NCBI RefSeq assembly: GCF_932526225.1
Contig: NC_064036.1
Coordinates: forward strand, 11,153,181 to 11,217,180
DNA from: Nematostella vectensis
Lineage: Eukaryota > Cnidaria > Anthozoa > Actiniaria > Edwardsiidae
Length of the DNA stretch: 64,000 nt
Direction of reading: 5' to 3'
A program made the position numbers and the translations under genes. Shown here piece after piece: positions 12,263 to 25,627 of the stretch. Position 1 is the first letter of the stretch; every line of letters begins with the position of its first letter. A model generated the notes under the pieces. It searched no databases. It worked only from the letters and a program-made list of their open reading frames with translations, and had not been told where the DNA came from.

Positions 12263-14540
12263 AAATCTTTACGCTTTTTCCACGAGCTTCACAATATACA
12301 AGACCTCCATATGGACCCTCCAGGAAAACTTTACATGCCGTAGGCGTAGGAAGGAATTCGGACCGTCAAATAGAAGAAATATAAATAAAAAAAAATCACA
12401 ATTAATGATATTCTAAACCAATTTATTAATATTTATATTTTACAGGCTAGGTAATATAACTTTTCGTCACGTGTTTTGGTGTTACTAACGGGAGTTTACT
12501 GACACACAGTTCAAAAAGAGTATATTGATTTTACAAATCATTTTGTACACCACTAACAAGTTAGTAATCTACAAAATGTTAAGTGAACATATTTAACTGA
12601 AGCTTCTTATCTATCCCCTATTACTGTAGCCCTGCTGAAAGTGAATAAATCACGTTTAATTACAGATGTAAATGAATCATGCTTAAAAATAGAGTCAATC
12701 ATTTATATATCTACAAAAAAAGAATTATCAAAATATTTAATATAAATTACTATATATAATTTTCTATAGCGTTGTCATGCTTAACTTCTCAATCTTGAGA
12801 ATTCGATCTTCCTTTGGTACAATCCATTTATCTCCTTGTACATCTGCTTATAAAAAGCAGCTTTGCTTTAAAATAGTTCTAATAATTTCAAATGCCAGTA
12901 CCCAGAATATCACTTAATTACAAATTATCTATTCGAGAAATACAAAAAAAGAATGTGAAATTTAACGGTGCGATGGGATTGAACCCGCGCCTCCATCAAA
13001 TTCTCACATTCTTCTATTTTGTTTGTTTACGAATTTGATTGGTTTGTGCGCAGCCTACAGTACTTCTTGTTGTTCTTTTTGGGTTTCCTGTGTTGGTTTA
13101 GGTTTTCTGTGATTGTTGATATGACGTCAACAGAAACCCGCACTTACCAGCCTCTTTTGCCTTTTGACTATGCTGGTTTGTGGCGTGTTATTTAACAGTA
13201 AAGTATCTAAGACAGTACCGATAATACCGTGAATTTCCCTGAACATTTGGTAACTGATTAATGACAAATGTTAAGCGTAAGTAGAAATAAATTATCTCGG
13301 TGATGTTCTCAACATTACGTATAGTCTTTACCAAATATATAGATAAGGAGATTTTGAAATAACTGGAATCAAAATGCGCTTTTCGATCGAGAACAATTCA
13401 AGGAAATATGATGATACCTCCCATGACACCCCCTTGCTGTGTGTTCCTAGGTCTAACATCTCCGCCTCTTGACGAGATGCTTACTATAAGTGCCTGCTTT
13501 CCGTCATTCCTGTACAATTGATCAATTGATGCCCACTTGGCCGAATGAGCCACAAAGTCGAGTGGCAGAACTTTAAATAGACCTCAGATCATCTTGATTT
13601 TAAACTGCAAAACAAACGCAAAAGTCATCATCATCATTCACAACAACAACAAAAAAAGAATGATAATAGACGCGCATCCCAATCCACCACCCCCCCTCCC
13701 CTACCCCTTTTAACCACCAGAAATGCTACTCATGGGGTGGTGTCCTGTTATCTGTTAAGTTATCTAATGTTAAGTTATCTAAATGTTGTATAAATAATTG
13801 AACGGGAAGACATCGGGGAGACGGTGAATTTGGAGTTCAGACGTGCAGATTCCTAAAAAGTTATTTTTCTCTGCAATTCGGTGAGATAGAATACCTAGGC
13901 ATTCTCAGGGTCTATGTTATGTATCTTAATACAAGAAGGCCTTTTTTTTGTTTGCTTTGATTTATAACATTTTTAGATGAATGAACTTCAATTTTTCACG
14001 CAAATGTTCAGAAATCATGTCACTCAAGAAACTGGAATAAAATTTACTTCATTATAAAGACTTGAAATCTTTTATGTGTAATATTGGTGTGAATATAATG
14101 GTATTAAGTTCTGGATGTATCTTTTTCATTAAAAGGGAATTGGAAGAGAATTGTGTTTTGTAAACACAGATTTATGATTGATTGTTGTGTTATAATTTTC
14201 GAATCAGCAGTAAAAACTTTTACTGGGGAAGTTGATCCCAGAGCCTAAAATCACGCACTTTATGCATTTCCCAGAAACGGTTGATTGGCTCCAGCGTACT
14301 CTATGGAAGATCATTTTTATAGCGTTCGTAAGAAAGGAAGGTATTTTCGGTCAAAAAGATTTCCATAACATCCTTTGCCGGTTCACATCTCTCAAGATGT
14401 GATCGAGCGTAAGACTCATGTTGCTAGGAAACATGAGCGCTAACCAATAAGAGACGTATCTAAAAATAACTGCTTGTTCTAAAAATAGTTTTTACAGACG
14501 TCATCATTGAAACATACCCTAATACGGGGGGATTCGTTCT
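12263..14540. other. Intergenic: VPS18 upstream / astacin A downstream
   Basis: AT-rich spacer between the divergent VPS18 5' side and the 3' side of astacin gene A. It holds the hairpin with a B-box-like core at 12951-13011 and a C-rich run near 13687. I see no further coding exon. A small terminal exon of astacin gene A could lie at its right edge (about 14440-14540) but I could not choose one. Confidence 0.5.
12951..13011 (-). other. Hairpin with tRNA-like B-box core
   Basis: Inverted arms GAATGTGAAATTT and AAATTCTCACATTC flank a core whose minus strand contains GGTTCAATCCC (12975-12985), a full match to the RNA polymerase III B-box consensus GGTTCRANNCC. The would-be T-stem pairs only partly and I find no convincing A box or cloverleaf. 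A decayed tRNA-derived SINE or a tRNA relic is possible; a functional tRNA is not supported. Confidence 0.3.
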
Positions 14541-14577
14541 CTTACATCATGGTCTCTTGTTCTGCTTTAGCACCCCC

Positions 14578-14579
<2 letters not shown>

Positions 14580-14608
<29 letters not shown>
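14580..14608. repeat. (CA)n microsatellite
   Basis: About 14 AC dinucleotides directly downstream of the last recognised exon of astacin gene A, starting within the donor region and preceded by a C run. Reading through the donor would add a Val-Cys repeat tail before a stop at about 14542. Confidence 0.9.
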
Positions 14609-14610
<2 letters not shown>

Positions 14611-14612
14611 AC

Positions 14613-17600
14613 CTGCTTGGGTCTTGCAGATGTATCTGAAGCGTGAATTGCATGGGTAGTCGTTCCACTTGCCGTCCGGTTTGAGAACACCACAGTCCTC
14701 ATTGCGTAAGTACCCTCCATCGTTGGGATCACCCGGAGCCCAGTTTATATACTTTTGTGTCTCTTGCCTGTGATAGCAAAAACTAACTTCAATATCTAAC
14801 ATTTCTCTTACTTCAAAGTTATTTAAGTAGTGCTATTAACATAAAATTATCTTTTTTCGACTCATTATTAGATTTCCATCGGTATTTCCCGCGGTCGATG
14901 TTAAACATCTTCGCACGCCAGGTTGCCTGTTATACCCCAGGGGCAATGAAGGGTATGACGGGATGGACCCTGCCGTGCGAGAGCATTGAGCGGGAGCATA
15001 AAATGGCGGCGTGATTGGCCTTCTTTAAAGGCAAGATGACAACAGCAGTAACTGCATTAAAGAGACCACCCATTCCAAACGTTGGACATACCTGTCGCTC
15101 CAGGCCCACTCTCCCTCCCTGAGTCTGTCATTCAGACCCAACCACATGAAGGACTCTCCCAGGTTGTGTCTCGGGTTCAGGTCCTTGATCACGAAGTTCT
15201 CTTCTTCCTTACTTAACACGCTGAGAAGATCGGCTTTGTACTGTAAACATAATTCAAGTTTATTTTTGATGATCGACAAAGAATGTGTGACTGCTGGAAC
15301 ATCAACCAATCTGCGTTGTTGGAGACAAAGAGGGTGATTAAAGCTAACTTAATATATTTGCCAAGGAAATGCAAATCGAGCTCTTTTAACTTGAAGGAGA
15401 AATTGAATCAGACTCGGATGCAAAGATCCTGTATTCAATGCGATAGACTTCTAATGAACTTCTGTCGTATTCTGCATAAAGTAAGACAAATAAACTTATT
15501 GAATTTATAATCTTTGCAATAATGGAAATATAGTGGATGTCAACATTATGATGACTGTACCTTTCCACTTATGCTACTCATACAGTGACGCCTCGCCTCG
15601 AACCATGTGTGATAGTTCCTCTTAATCAGATAGCAGTAGACATGTTCTCCGAATGAGTGGCTGATCCAGCCAGGCGGACAGTCGTCTGTGGGCAGAGCAA
15701 TCATGAAATTATAACTAGCCAATTACTGTTGCTTCCTTAATGTCACTGCTGTTCACGTTGGAATTATAGCTGGCCAATTACGACTGCTTCCTAGTGTCAC
15801 TGCTTTAAAACGTGGAGGGGAACTGTCGACGCATGTATGTAAACGAGGACCTACTAGCTGCGGATGTAAGGGGCGTATGCACATTTGAACATACTGGCTG
15901 AGAGTTTAGATACTAGCAGTCGACGAAGAGGATGGTCATGGCCTAAGGTTTGGGGGTGGCAGATGGCGTGAACTTACTAGCTGCAGGAGTAGGTGCTGGT
16001 GTTGCATGACGGCCACCAAGATCAACACTTCTCCAACGGATTCGGAATCCACTTCTTTCTGTCTGACCGTTCGAATGCAGAGTCAATCTAATACTATCTC
16101 CCAAACTTTTAAACGGACCTAAGCACAAAAACAAAAAATAATTAGCAAAACTAATCAAATGAATGACTGAATCGTGGCTGATTGAAAGAAAAAGGGGCTG
16201 CATATAGGAATAGCTTGTTTGAAATTGGTGGTGGGCAGGTCAGTAAGGCACGTGTTAACACGTGTTTGACACACCCTTATAGAATGCACACAATGATATA
16301 TTCACCTGGCGCTGTCCGACCGCACTTTTTTCCCAGTGACGTGGCCAACTCTGTCTTGCCATCTCTCACGTGCACATAGTCCGCTTGGCACTCATGTGAG
16401 TTCTCGATGTCGAAGTGATCAAACCAGACCTGCAGTCTCTTGCCTCGATCTCCCGTGATCACCCAAGTGCAATCTACAGCGCCAGGGTACGCGGTCGGGA
16501 AGCCTGGGCTCGTCAAGGAACCAGTGCTTCGAGTCACGTGACCACCACACCCTGTCCAGAAAAAAAAGGCAAATAATAAGAGAAATATATATAACTTTGG
16601 ATATACTATGATATGACCCCTATTGAATGAAGTATTATATTTGGATCAAGCAAAACTCAATAAGGACCAGGGTCATAGGAAGCGGAAGGAGAAGATTTGA
16701 AAAAAACAAAGACATCTAGGCTATCCTCGTCCTTCAGAACAAAAATGTGTTTCTCCAGAATGACGGCGGATGCTTGTTGGAGGATTTAATGAGGTGCGAA
16801 GGGAATGGTCGAAAACGTGAACATACTTGGTATCCTTTTCGATGTTGGGTCCTGTAGCGAGGTCCATGAGATATCGAATCCTTTATGGCTTGTCCGGTCA
16901 TCTGTCTTAAACTTGATCCACATGTAATGGCCGGTGGACCGGACAGTCGCGGGTATTGTAGAACCGCAGAACTTCCCAAGGAGGGGGTACTTGACCGATG
17001 GACCATCATGGATAGCGATCCAGTCGTACGTACAGATAGGACCTTATAAACAAGCAAAAAAAAAATAGTCAAACCTTAGGTTTTGTTTAAATTAGCTTAG
17101 ACCATGATCTGGGTCTTTTGTTTGTTGATTATAATTGCATTTTATACTCAAGGATGCAGCGCTTTCTTTCTTCGGCCTCGAAAAAATCACGACCGAAAAA
17201 CTTCTCCGGTAGGAACCTTTAGGGAGAGCCGGCAAAGACCGCTGGGTCTCAAGCATGTAGTATATCCCTACCTTCAACGTCAAAGTAGTTGAACCTCAGC
17301 GAGATAATCTTTCCTTCCGCGACCTGGATCAGCCACGTGCAGTCGCTGTTATCCGGGTAGTTCAGTGGGAAGTCGGGAGATGTGAAGCGACCACCGTCAG
17401 CAACATACGTACCGCTACAGGCTGCAATAGGTTGTATTATACATTTTACGCTCCCGCACAGTATTGTGTCACACAAAGCATCCTCAATCAAATATCGTTT
17501 ATGACTGAAGTATCTAATGTCAAATGCGGGTGGCTATTTTAAGATTTCTTCTAAATTCTGGAGGTTAATGGAAACCAGGTCCACAAGATAGACAAGACTT

Positions 17601-20600
17601 CGCCGTTATCTCCAAATGAAAGCATGTGTTTTTGCGCCAAGTCATAGAAACGTTAAAAAAACTCACTGTGTGGACAACTTTTGATGTTACAGGCTCTCTC
17701 GTCCAGATCTCTTCCTCGACAAGTGCTCCCGCCATTTGATGGAATGGGGTTGTTACATTTGCGCATGCGTTTTTGTACACCGCCTCCACAAGATTTACTG
17801 CACGCTTGCCAGCCTTCCCACGACGACCACTGACCATTGATAGGGCGGGCGACCTCAGGTATTCGGGCTACATTACAAAACAGAGAAACAATAATTTGAT
17901 AGGAGAAATTTCTCTTAAATTTGGAACTAAAAAACCTTTTAATGAACAATATCTAACTCTCCAATCATAAAAGAACTTAACATAACGAATTCTTGGATTT
18001 TTGATCAAATGCAACTTACAATGGTCTGTGACAGTCCGTTCGTTGCAGAGGAAGGTCTTGTCCCATCCGTCTTTTCCGTCTTTTGCGTACCACTGCATAC
18101 AGTCGAGACCAGGAATAGGTCCATTATACGAGAAGCGAAACCTTAAGGCGGAGACGTTAACGGTGAGAAACATTAACGGTGCATTGTTATATATATCTTT
18201 TTTATTATTGTTGTACTAACTTCAACTTTGCAAAGTCTGACTACTTTAGCAGTGGTATTATCGAACGTTTAACAGAACTCTAATTCGTGACCATAAAGTA
18301 TGTTCAAACTTTCAACTGAATATCACCTGACCATATTTACCTGTAAGGCGAAGAGTCGTCCTTCATACACAAGTAATTATCGTCCCATGATCCCTTGCGT
18401 TTGGCCTTCTCCACCTCTTTAGGTACATAGATGCGCGTGCAAAGCATGTTGGGTATGGGCCCGTGGTCAGACCAGCTGAACTCGGGGTCTCGCTTGTTAT
18501 TCGGGGAGCAGAATACGTAGTTGGTCCACTGAAAGTAGTCAAGTCGTTCGTATGTTCTCACACAGACATCATCGGGGCTGATGAACCGACGTTTGCCGTA
18601 GCTGAAATCCGACGGAAACGATGGCCACTCTAAGAAAAAAAAAAGACACAAAGTGAGACAAAAAATGTTTTATTTCCTTCTACTTCTTTATATTTTAATG
18701 CAAAATCTCAGACAAGGGGAGTGCTCCTAGATCCGCCCTTGGGGGGTCATAACGTATTCAGATAATGTTGAATTAACCTTCACACTTTTGCTCGTTGCAG
18801 CGCTGTCTTTGTAGCGAGTCCCCGACACAGTACTTGCCGCGGTAAGAGGGGCGTGGATTGGAACACGTGCGAGCACGTGACTGGAGACCTCCACCGCATG
18901 GTCGGCTACATGTTGTCCAGGAGGCCCAGGGCGACCATTGACCATCTATATAGATCCCCATAAGGTGGTTAGGTAATGATTACGATGATCCGTTAAAATA
19001 AATTGATTTCTTGTTAAATTCTTATCACTCTTTCATTGGAGCATATATCATAGTTCGGAGAATTTTTATAATGATCCGGTAAATTACACTGATCTTGCGT
19101 GAAAATCTCCTTACTATATCCTTAACAACATGTATTAGATTTATAGATTCACAATGAATTCAGCTTGGGCCGAAATCTCCACACTATCATAAAGAACAAA
19201 AAGGACGGAGAATTGAAATACGAGAATGATACTGACCGACAGGCTTCTGATCCTTGTCTGCGCACAAGTAATACTCCCCCTGACTCCACTCAGGGTCCCT
19301 CGGGTTCGTAATGTTCAAACACTTTTCTGCTTGACTTGGAGAAGGCCTTGATGTCAACCAAGTAAATTTATACACCCCATAGCGGGACCAGCAGAAGTGG
19401 TTATCAAACCAGACGTCCTGATTCTTGGTGTGTGCTGCTGTCTGAATGCACTCCTTGTCCTCTACTGCTCCGTTATGGGAAAACTGGATGTCCAGGGCCA
19501 TGCGGTCTTTGCGGTAACACAGGTAGCTCCTGCGCCAGTTGTACCGATCCTTGGGCTCGTAGAACCGCACACATTCAGAGCCCGCCGGTACTGGACCATT
19601 TGTTTTCCAGAAGAAATCTTTAGGGAATTCTGGGTAATCTGTAATAAACAAAACGCGCATCAATTAATGATGTCGATCAAATTTTTCAAATAAAATAATA
19701 AATCATTGGCGACGTAACGATCCAGTGGCGGATGCAGCAGGGTCTAGGGACGCTGAGAAAGCCTTTGTAATAGGCGGCATGGAGGTATTTCACGTCGGCG
19801 GAATTTGCATGGACACGATAGTGTTGCGTGACACGATAGTGTTACATGTCACGATAGTGTTGCGTGACACGATAGAGTTACAAGACACGATAGTGTTTCG
19901 TGATACGATAGTGTTTCAAGACATGATAGTGTTACATGACACGATAGTGTTGCGTGACACGAAAGTGTTGCGTGATTTGATAGTGTTGCCTGACAAGAAA
20001 GTGTTGCGTGACACTACAGTATTGCGTGACGCACCTGGGCAATTGTACAACAAGTTGGCCTGCTTAGCGTCATACTGACTGATGTGCGCACTGCCGAACT
20101 CTGTGATATCGGCCTTGCGTGACCGGATGGTGGGCTTGTGGTTCTTGGAAAACGCTTTGGATCCATAATGCATCACACTGTAATAGTCGTAAGGCACGCC
20201 AAGGCTGTCGATCTTCTTGTTGTTGTATTTTGTAAAAGCGAACTGGAATTCTTAAAAAAGAAATTTAAAAGGAATTGAAAGACTGGAAAGACTATGAGTC
20301 ACTTTAGTCGGGTCAACCAATTTAAGCATGATATATTCTTACTCGGAATGATGTTCTCCCACACGATTTCCACGTGCTTGTCGCGGTCTGGTCTATTCTG
20401 CTCGTGCCAGAAGCCGATCACGTGACCCAACTCGTGGACGATAATGCTGTGATGTGCGCAGCCACCTCCAAGTGAAGTCGTCTGCCGGCCACCGACGCGA
20501 CCCACGTCCGAGTTACACCTGGAGAGAAGCAAACCGTGTGAGTTACCCTGGGGTCAAGTAATCTATTTGGAAGGAAGACGATGAAAAGCAAAAGAAAAGA

Positions 20601-23600
20601 AGAATAGAAGACCTTGATTTGTTTGATGACAGGAGGGTCAGGAAGAGGAGGGGAAGAAGAAAAAGAATAACAACAACAGCAACAACAATAACAACAACAA
20701 CAATAACAACAACAGCAACAACATAAACAACAATACCAACAACAACAACAACAACAACAGCAACAACAATAACAACAACAATAACAACAACAACAATAAC
20801 AAAAACAGCAACAACATAAACAACAATAACAACAACAACGACAACAACAACAGCAACAACAATAACAACAACAACAATAACAAAAACAGCAACAACATAA
20901 ACAACAACAACAACAACAACAGCAACAACATAAACAACAACAACAACAACAACAACAGCAACAATAGCAACAGCAACAGCAGCAACAAAAACAACAACAA
21001 AAATAACAACAACAAGAAAAAGGAGAAGAAGAAGAGGAAAAGACACAAAAAAGAAGACGACTCTTACCCTTCCCCGTGGTAGAACTCCACGTAGTCGGTT
21101 TGCGTGGTCCTCTCTACGAATCGTATACACGTCTTTTTTTCCCATTCCTCCATGGCATTTTTAAGAATTTTATATTTCTTTGCATTCTTTTCTAAAAGAA
21201 AATAATCCAATTAGAAATGTATTGAAGAAAGCCTGAAATCGTACTTCTTCCATAAGCCATAGATTATAATCACGTGATACTCACTTATATGGTATGCTAC
21301 GGTATAAGGGATGATTCCATTGGGCCATAGATTAGTCACGTGATACTCACTTATATGGTATGCTACGGTATAAGGGATGATTCCATTGTCCCTTAGATTA
21401 GTCACGTGATACTCACTTATATGGTATGCTACGGTATAAGGGATGATTCCATTGGGCCATAGATTCGTGTTGTCTCCACGAATGGCGGCGTTGAATAGAT
21501 TAGATCCTTGTGATCTTTGGTGTTGCTGGGGACTTCTTGGTAATTTCATGTCACCTTGGTAATATAGGTGATCGTTGTATTTGTCTGCAATACATTAAAG
21601 GGGAGTACTTGATCAATACTTGGTCTTATCTTCATATGGTAGGCAACACAAAGAAAGCATTCCCCCCGTTCCGACCGGGCTTTATGTAATATCACTATAG
21701 AAAGACTACAGGCAAGCTGTAGAAAAACTAGATGGTCTGCGTAGACGTAAGTGGTAGGAATGGGAGTGTGACGTCACAAATCCTGTCCAAAAAGCCCACC
21801 ACTTTCTTGCCGTTTATCTCCAAGCATAGAAAACAAACGATGCACCTTTTCGTTACTAAGGCGCATATAAGAGCCTACAAATAATCCTTTTCCACAAGTA
21901 AAACAATACGTGAAGGAATGAGAAAAATGTAACCCTCAATGCTCAAAGAACATCAAAGACAAAACAAAATCGGGTAGACGGCTTCATAGACACACGTAAT
22001 TTTGTTAATCTTAAGATATCTTCAAAATTGAGAACGCGCTGAAAGCAATAGAAGGCAATGAGAACACTAGAGAACGATAGGAGGATGATACAAGGTTCTT
22101 GACATTGTTGTGGTTGCTCTTTGGATATTTCACCGGAAATTGCAAATCCTCAGCAATCTTGGTTGATATTTGCTTCACACGATAGTCTTATCTGATCTAC
22201 TCATGAAACAACACAAATTGCGGTACTACACCGCGTCTAAACGACGTTGACCAACTCCTGTCGCAAATTGACGTTTCCAAAACTCTCTCTCAAGCGGGCA
22301 GCTCTAATTGTAACACTTGTAAAACTATTTAATTACATGTAAAAACCGTGCTTTCATGTAAAAAACACACACATACGCTCAAAAAAGTGGGGGAGGCAAA
22401 CGCCCCCTGCCCCTCCCCGTCCGCCGCCCCTGTTTGCAGCTGGACGCGTCTTACTTCAAGAGAATCTCGTTTCCTTCATCGTTCATGACAGGCGTTTTGA
22501 ATAGGCCCCAGCTACCCTCGTTCTTCTTTACCACAGGCGTTCACGTGCTCGCCCTAATCTCGCATAGACCATTTAAACGACAACATTTGTTTTATAATAG
22601 GGGCAGGCCAAGACCGACATCTCCCGCCCACTTTTGTAAATGATATCTGAAATAATAATTTCCGGGTGAGTAATACCCTAATCTTCTTTGTCCTTGGTTG
22701 TTTGGGCTTTGTTTTATCCATTCTTTGATAGCGGGATTGTGTGAGATCTCTTCATATTATCACTTTTTTTATGGAAGAACTCCTGGCGAAAAAAAAGCGA
22801 GCGTTGTGTGGGTTCTACCTCCTAATGTGTGTTTTCTTTGCTCTTACTTGTTACTTATCTTACTTGTTGTAATTAAAATCACAATAAACGCTATCGGATT
22901 TGCTGTATCATCATTTCACCTTTGATACTATCATAAGAAACGCACGTGCTTATTTAATGCATGCACATAATGATGGCAAATCACCAGATTTGAAACTATT
23001 ATCTCGATGCTGCTCGTTATTCTAGAGCTATGAATTCAAATAGTCAATCGAAAGCAATTTGCCCTAAAAATGTAACATATAAACCTGGTCTCTCTCAGAC
23101 GAAGACTGAATAACAGGCGTTTTTGATGATTGTTGATTATATTATTAGTAGGTGACAACAACTCTTTTCCTAAGTCTGAAGATTTTCTGTCTTGTCCCGA
23201 CAATAGGGCGCTGGCCAACACAATCAATGGTTAGTGGTAAGTAGAGTCAATTAACACTTAGAATCCAAATCAATTGGAGCTTCTGGCTTATGACAGAAAT
23301 GAACTGAACTTCGCACCATTGAGGAAAACCTATGCCCGACCGTGAGAACTAGAGAGGTCTAATTTTAGTGTTGCCTTTCCGAGTTGTTAAACGTGTCGCA
23401 ATTTTGTCCAAGGTCGAGCAACGAAACTGGACATCTTCCAGACACATTTGGCCGCTATCAACGAAACCCTTTCAATTGCCGGTTGCGATATCCCGTTATC
23501 TTCCCTTTCAGATTAAGAGCTGTCAATCAAAGTTACAGTGATGTTTCGTTTGTCTCTGATTCCATCACAACCTCCTAACAACAATACACAACCGAGACTC

Positions 23601-24321
23601 CGAAAATAAAATTCTGGCATCTTTACAGCGGGTAATTGTCTGTAAAGAGGAGTATCATGGAATAATCTGGAATAGAGAGATTTGCGGCTAATCTGTCCCG
23701 GAGACACCAACGAGACCAAAGTCAAAGTTTCTCATCCGAGAATTTGAGGGACGAAAATCTTTGTCAAATATTTTAAATGCTTTTGGGGTAAAATTTCATC
23801 CTATTTACATTAACCTTTAAGCTGAATTATTAGAGCAGTTTTATATTATTTTTTCTCTCCTGTGGTCAAACAAGACATCTCGGTACTCTTGCGATCACAA
23901 AGAAATCACAACAAACTGCTGCGCCCCATGAAAGCGGGATGAAAGCAATCGTGATATGGTGAAGATTTGCGATTTTTTTCCTATTTAAAGCTCATACTCC
24001 CACGGCCTCTGGCACCGCATCTGGAATTCGTTCCTCTAAATCACCCTTTATCTATTAGGCTTAAATGGGTTTATTATTTCATGGCTGTATAGCCTTGGCA
24101 ATTGCAAGACGAGAGTGAGAGCTTAACATAGCGGAATCTGCAAGCGCGACCAACTTGCATAAACGATAACTAATGAATTGCTTACCAAATCGTGAATTAA
24201 TCTTTTCGATTCTCTCAAACGCCGTCGGCTTTTGGTGCCTCGATAAACTCACTCCTCGGGTTCCCAACACAATCCATGTTCCAATAACAATATAAAGTAT
24301 CCAAGTTTCACCCTTCTGCAT
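14613..24321 (-). CDS. Astacin gene A: astacin/TSP1/CUB/C-type lectin
   Basis: A predicted secreted zinc metalloprotease of the astacin family. Exons in transcript order: 24186-24321, 21417-21584, 21068-21191, 20343-20518, 20035-20250, 19237-19638, 18778-18945, 18341-18629, 18020-18141, 17667-17867, 17272-17421, 16827-17042, 16306-16551, 15978-16118, 15561-15685, 15092-15240, 14613-14767; about 1061 codons in frame. Residues 1-25: hydrophobic signal peptide. Zinc motif [12 protein letters not shown] at 171-182; Met-turn SVMHY at 226-230. Then an unnamed Cys/Trp domain (274-407), TSP1 (408-463, [17 protein letters not shown]), a second unnamed domain (464-600), TSP1 (about 610-667), two CUBs (about 667-775 and 790-905), a Pro/Thr linker, and a C-type lectin domain (920-1061) with WxxGDPNDGG and a W-N-D motif. 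The last exon ends at a donor in phase 1, so a short terminal exon is probably missing. Exon 2 has triplicated donors. Substrate unknown; related cnidarian astacins act in matrix remodelling or nematocyst contents. Confidence 0.9.
19806..20034. repeat. 18-bp minisatellite beside a splice donor
   Basis: About 12 copies of an 18-bp unit like GTGTTGCGTGACACGATA, beginning immediately inside the intron after the donor of astacin A exon 5 (20035). On the transcript strand the unit stays open in the coding frame for about 40 codons past the donor, so intron retention would add a repeated S-R-N-T-I-V-type tail. Normal splicing removes it. Confidence 0.9.
20641..21030. repeat. (CAA)n-type trinucleotide array
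   Basis: About 390 bp of interrupted CAA repeats with CAG, TAA and GAC variants, filling most of the intron between exons 3 and 4 of astacin gene A. On the minus strand this is GTT/TTG and gives spurious poly-Leu and poly-Val frames of 136-200 residues. Confidence 0.95.
21270..21467 (-). repeat. 66-bp triplication of exon end and donor
   Basis: Three near-identical 66-bp units (22 codons) in tandem. Each holds the coding end of exon 2 ([12 protein letters not shown]) and the donor AA|GTGAGT, at 21417/21416, 21351/21350 and 21285/21284. Read through, the frame stays open across all three, so use of donor 1, 2 or 3 gives one, two or three copies of the start of the mature protease and joins exon 3 in the same phase. 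Copy 2 has L-R-D where copies 1 and 3 have L-W-P. Confidence 0.9.
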
Positions 24322-25484
24322 AGCTGTGTTATGAAGCCGAAGCGCTCATTAATACAAAGTTATTTCTCTAGTGTGATCGATAATCTTTAGCTTGGTTTCC
24401 TGCCAAGGCTCTGGGCACCCTTTAAGTACAGTTTGAGGTATCTTGTGGAGATGCTAGCGTCTATACCGAAATTGTTTCGCCTGTGAAATTTAAAAGTGAC
24501 GACAAATCGATGGCTAGCTATCCGACTTGCATACCATCAGCCAATGAGGTCAGCGGATGGAAACTGATACTCCCTAGCCAATCACAAACGTAATACAAGC
24601 AGTATCTACCCCCGATAAAGCTAAAGTATTCGTGCGATTCAGAGTCTAGAAGGTGAATATCAGACAATACACGTTATAGGTCACCCACGAAAATGGGCGC
24701 GTGGGTATAGGCCTAGAATATCCATAGTTAGTAGAATATCAGAAGCAAGGGGTTGTAAAACACTTTCTCCATTAAGTTTTAAAACGCAAATCAAGTACAT
24801 AACGCAGGAACTAAATATTTATCTTCATAATATTGATCATATAAACAGTATTGATTTCCGCTTAAAAAAATCACATTTTTCATTCACATCTACTAAGATT
24901 GATTTCTATTCAATTTGGATAAGTAAGAGCTATGGTCTTTGAAAGTCCACACCTTCTATTCATGCAAAACCAAACAAAAGAGAGAAATGTTTCAAGTATT
25001 ACTGTAAGGAAAAGGCGTTGTTCTTTTGGTGATTGGTACTTGTTTCTTTCCGCAAAACGGTTGAACCCTTCCGTACATTTTGCGATTTCGTGTGACCTCA
25101 AAATGATGGCGCGATTGTTCGTCTGTGCGTGCGACTCCGGCGGCATGACGTCAGAAGCGCAAATGTCGGAACAGAACAGAACTTGCCAGCAAAAATGCGC
25201 CCACAGAAATAGCTTTTAAAGTGGCATGCCTTTTTTTAAATTTCAGCCCACGTTACAAGAATAGAAGTGATACGGTCATGAAAGACAAGAAAAATCCGAT
25301 ATCACCATTCGGAAAAGTAAAGCATGGATATGAAGCAATTCTAATCCGAGAGCCGGAAGTTTTTATGCCCATTTGTTATTGTTGTCAGGCTTGTATGTTA
25401 TCACTGTTTATGGGATTTAACAATAAGGGGTGAAACGCCAAAGGGGTGTCGGGGTCTCGCAAGCAAGCTAAAGCATGAAGAGCT

Positions 25485-25627
25485 AGCCTATTTGTAGGCT
25501 TTGATAGTTTTTTCCGGCACGAAAACCCCGAAAACACGAAAGTTCGCATACCATGGCCGCCCGTTATCCAAGATAGCGGCTGTAGGGTTTTCGTGCAGGA
25601 AAAACTATCAAAGCCTACAAGTAGGCT
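25485..25627. repeat. Long fold-back inverted repeat
   Basis: Arms 25485-25528 and 25585-25627 are about 93 percent complementary (left arm begins AGCCTATTTGTAGGCTTTGA; right arm ends CAAAGCCTACAAGTAGGCT), around a 56-bp loop. It resembles a very short fold-back transposon. No flanking duplication is obvious. Confidence 0.85.

Noticed and set aside
12951-13011. tRNA gene
   Set aside because: B box matches, but the T-stem mispairs at two of five positions and no A box, anticodon arm or acceptor stem is present.
20543-21145. Open frames of 136-200 residues rich in Leu or Val on the minus strand
   Set aside because: They are translations of the (CAA)n array in an astacin intron; exon 3 and exon 4 lie on either side in a different reading.
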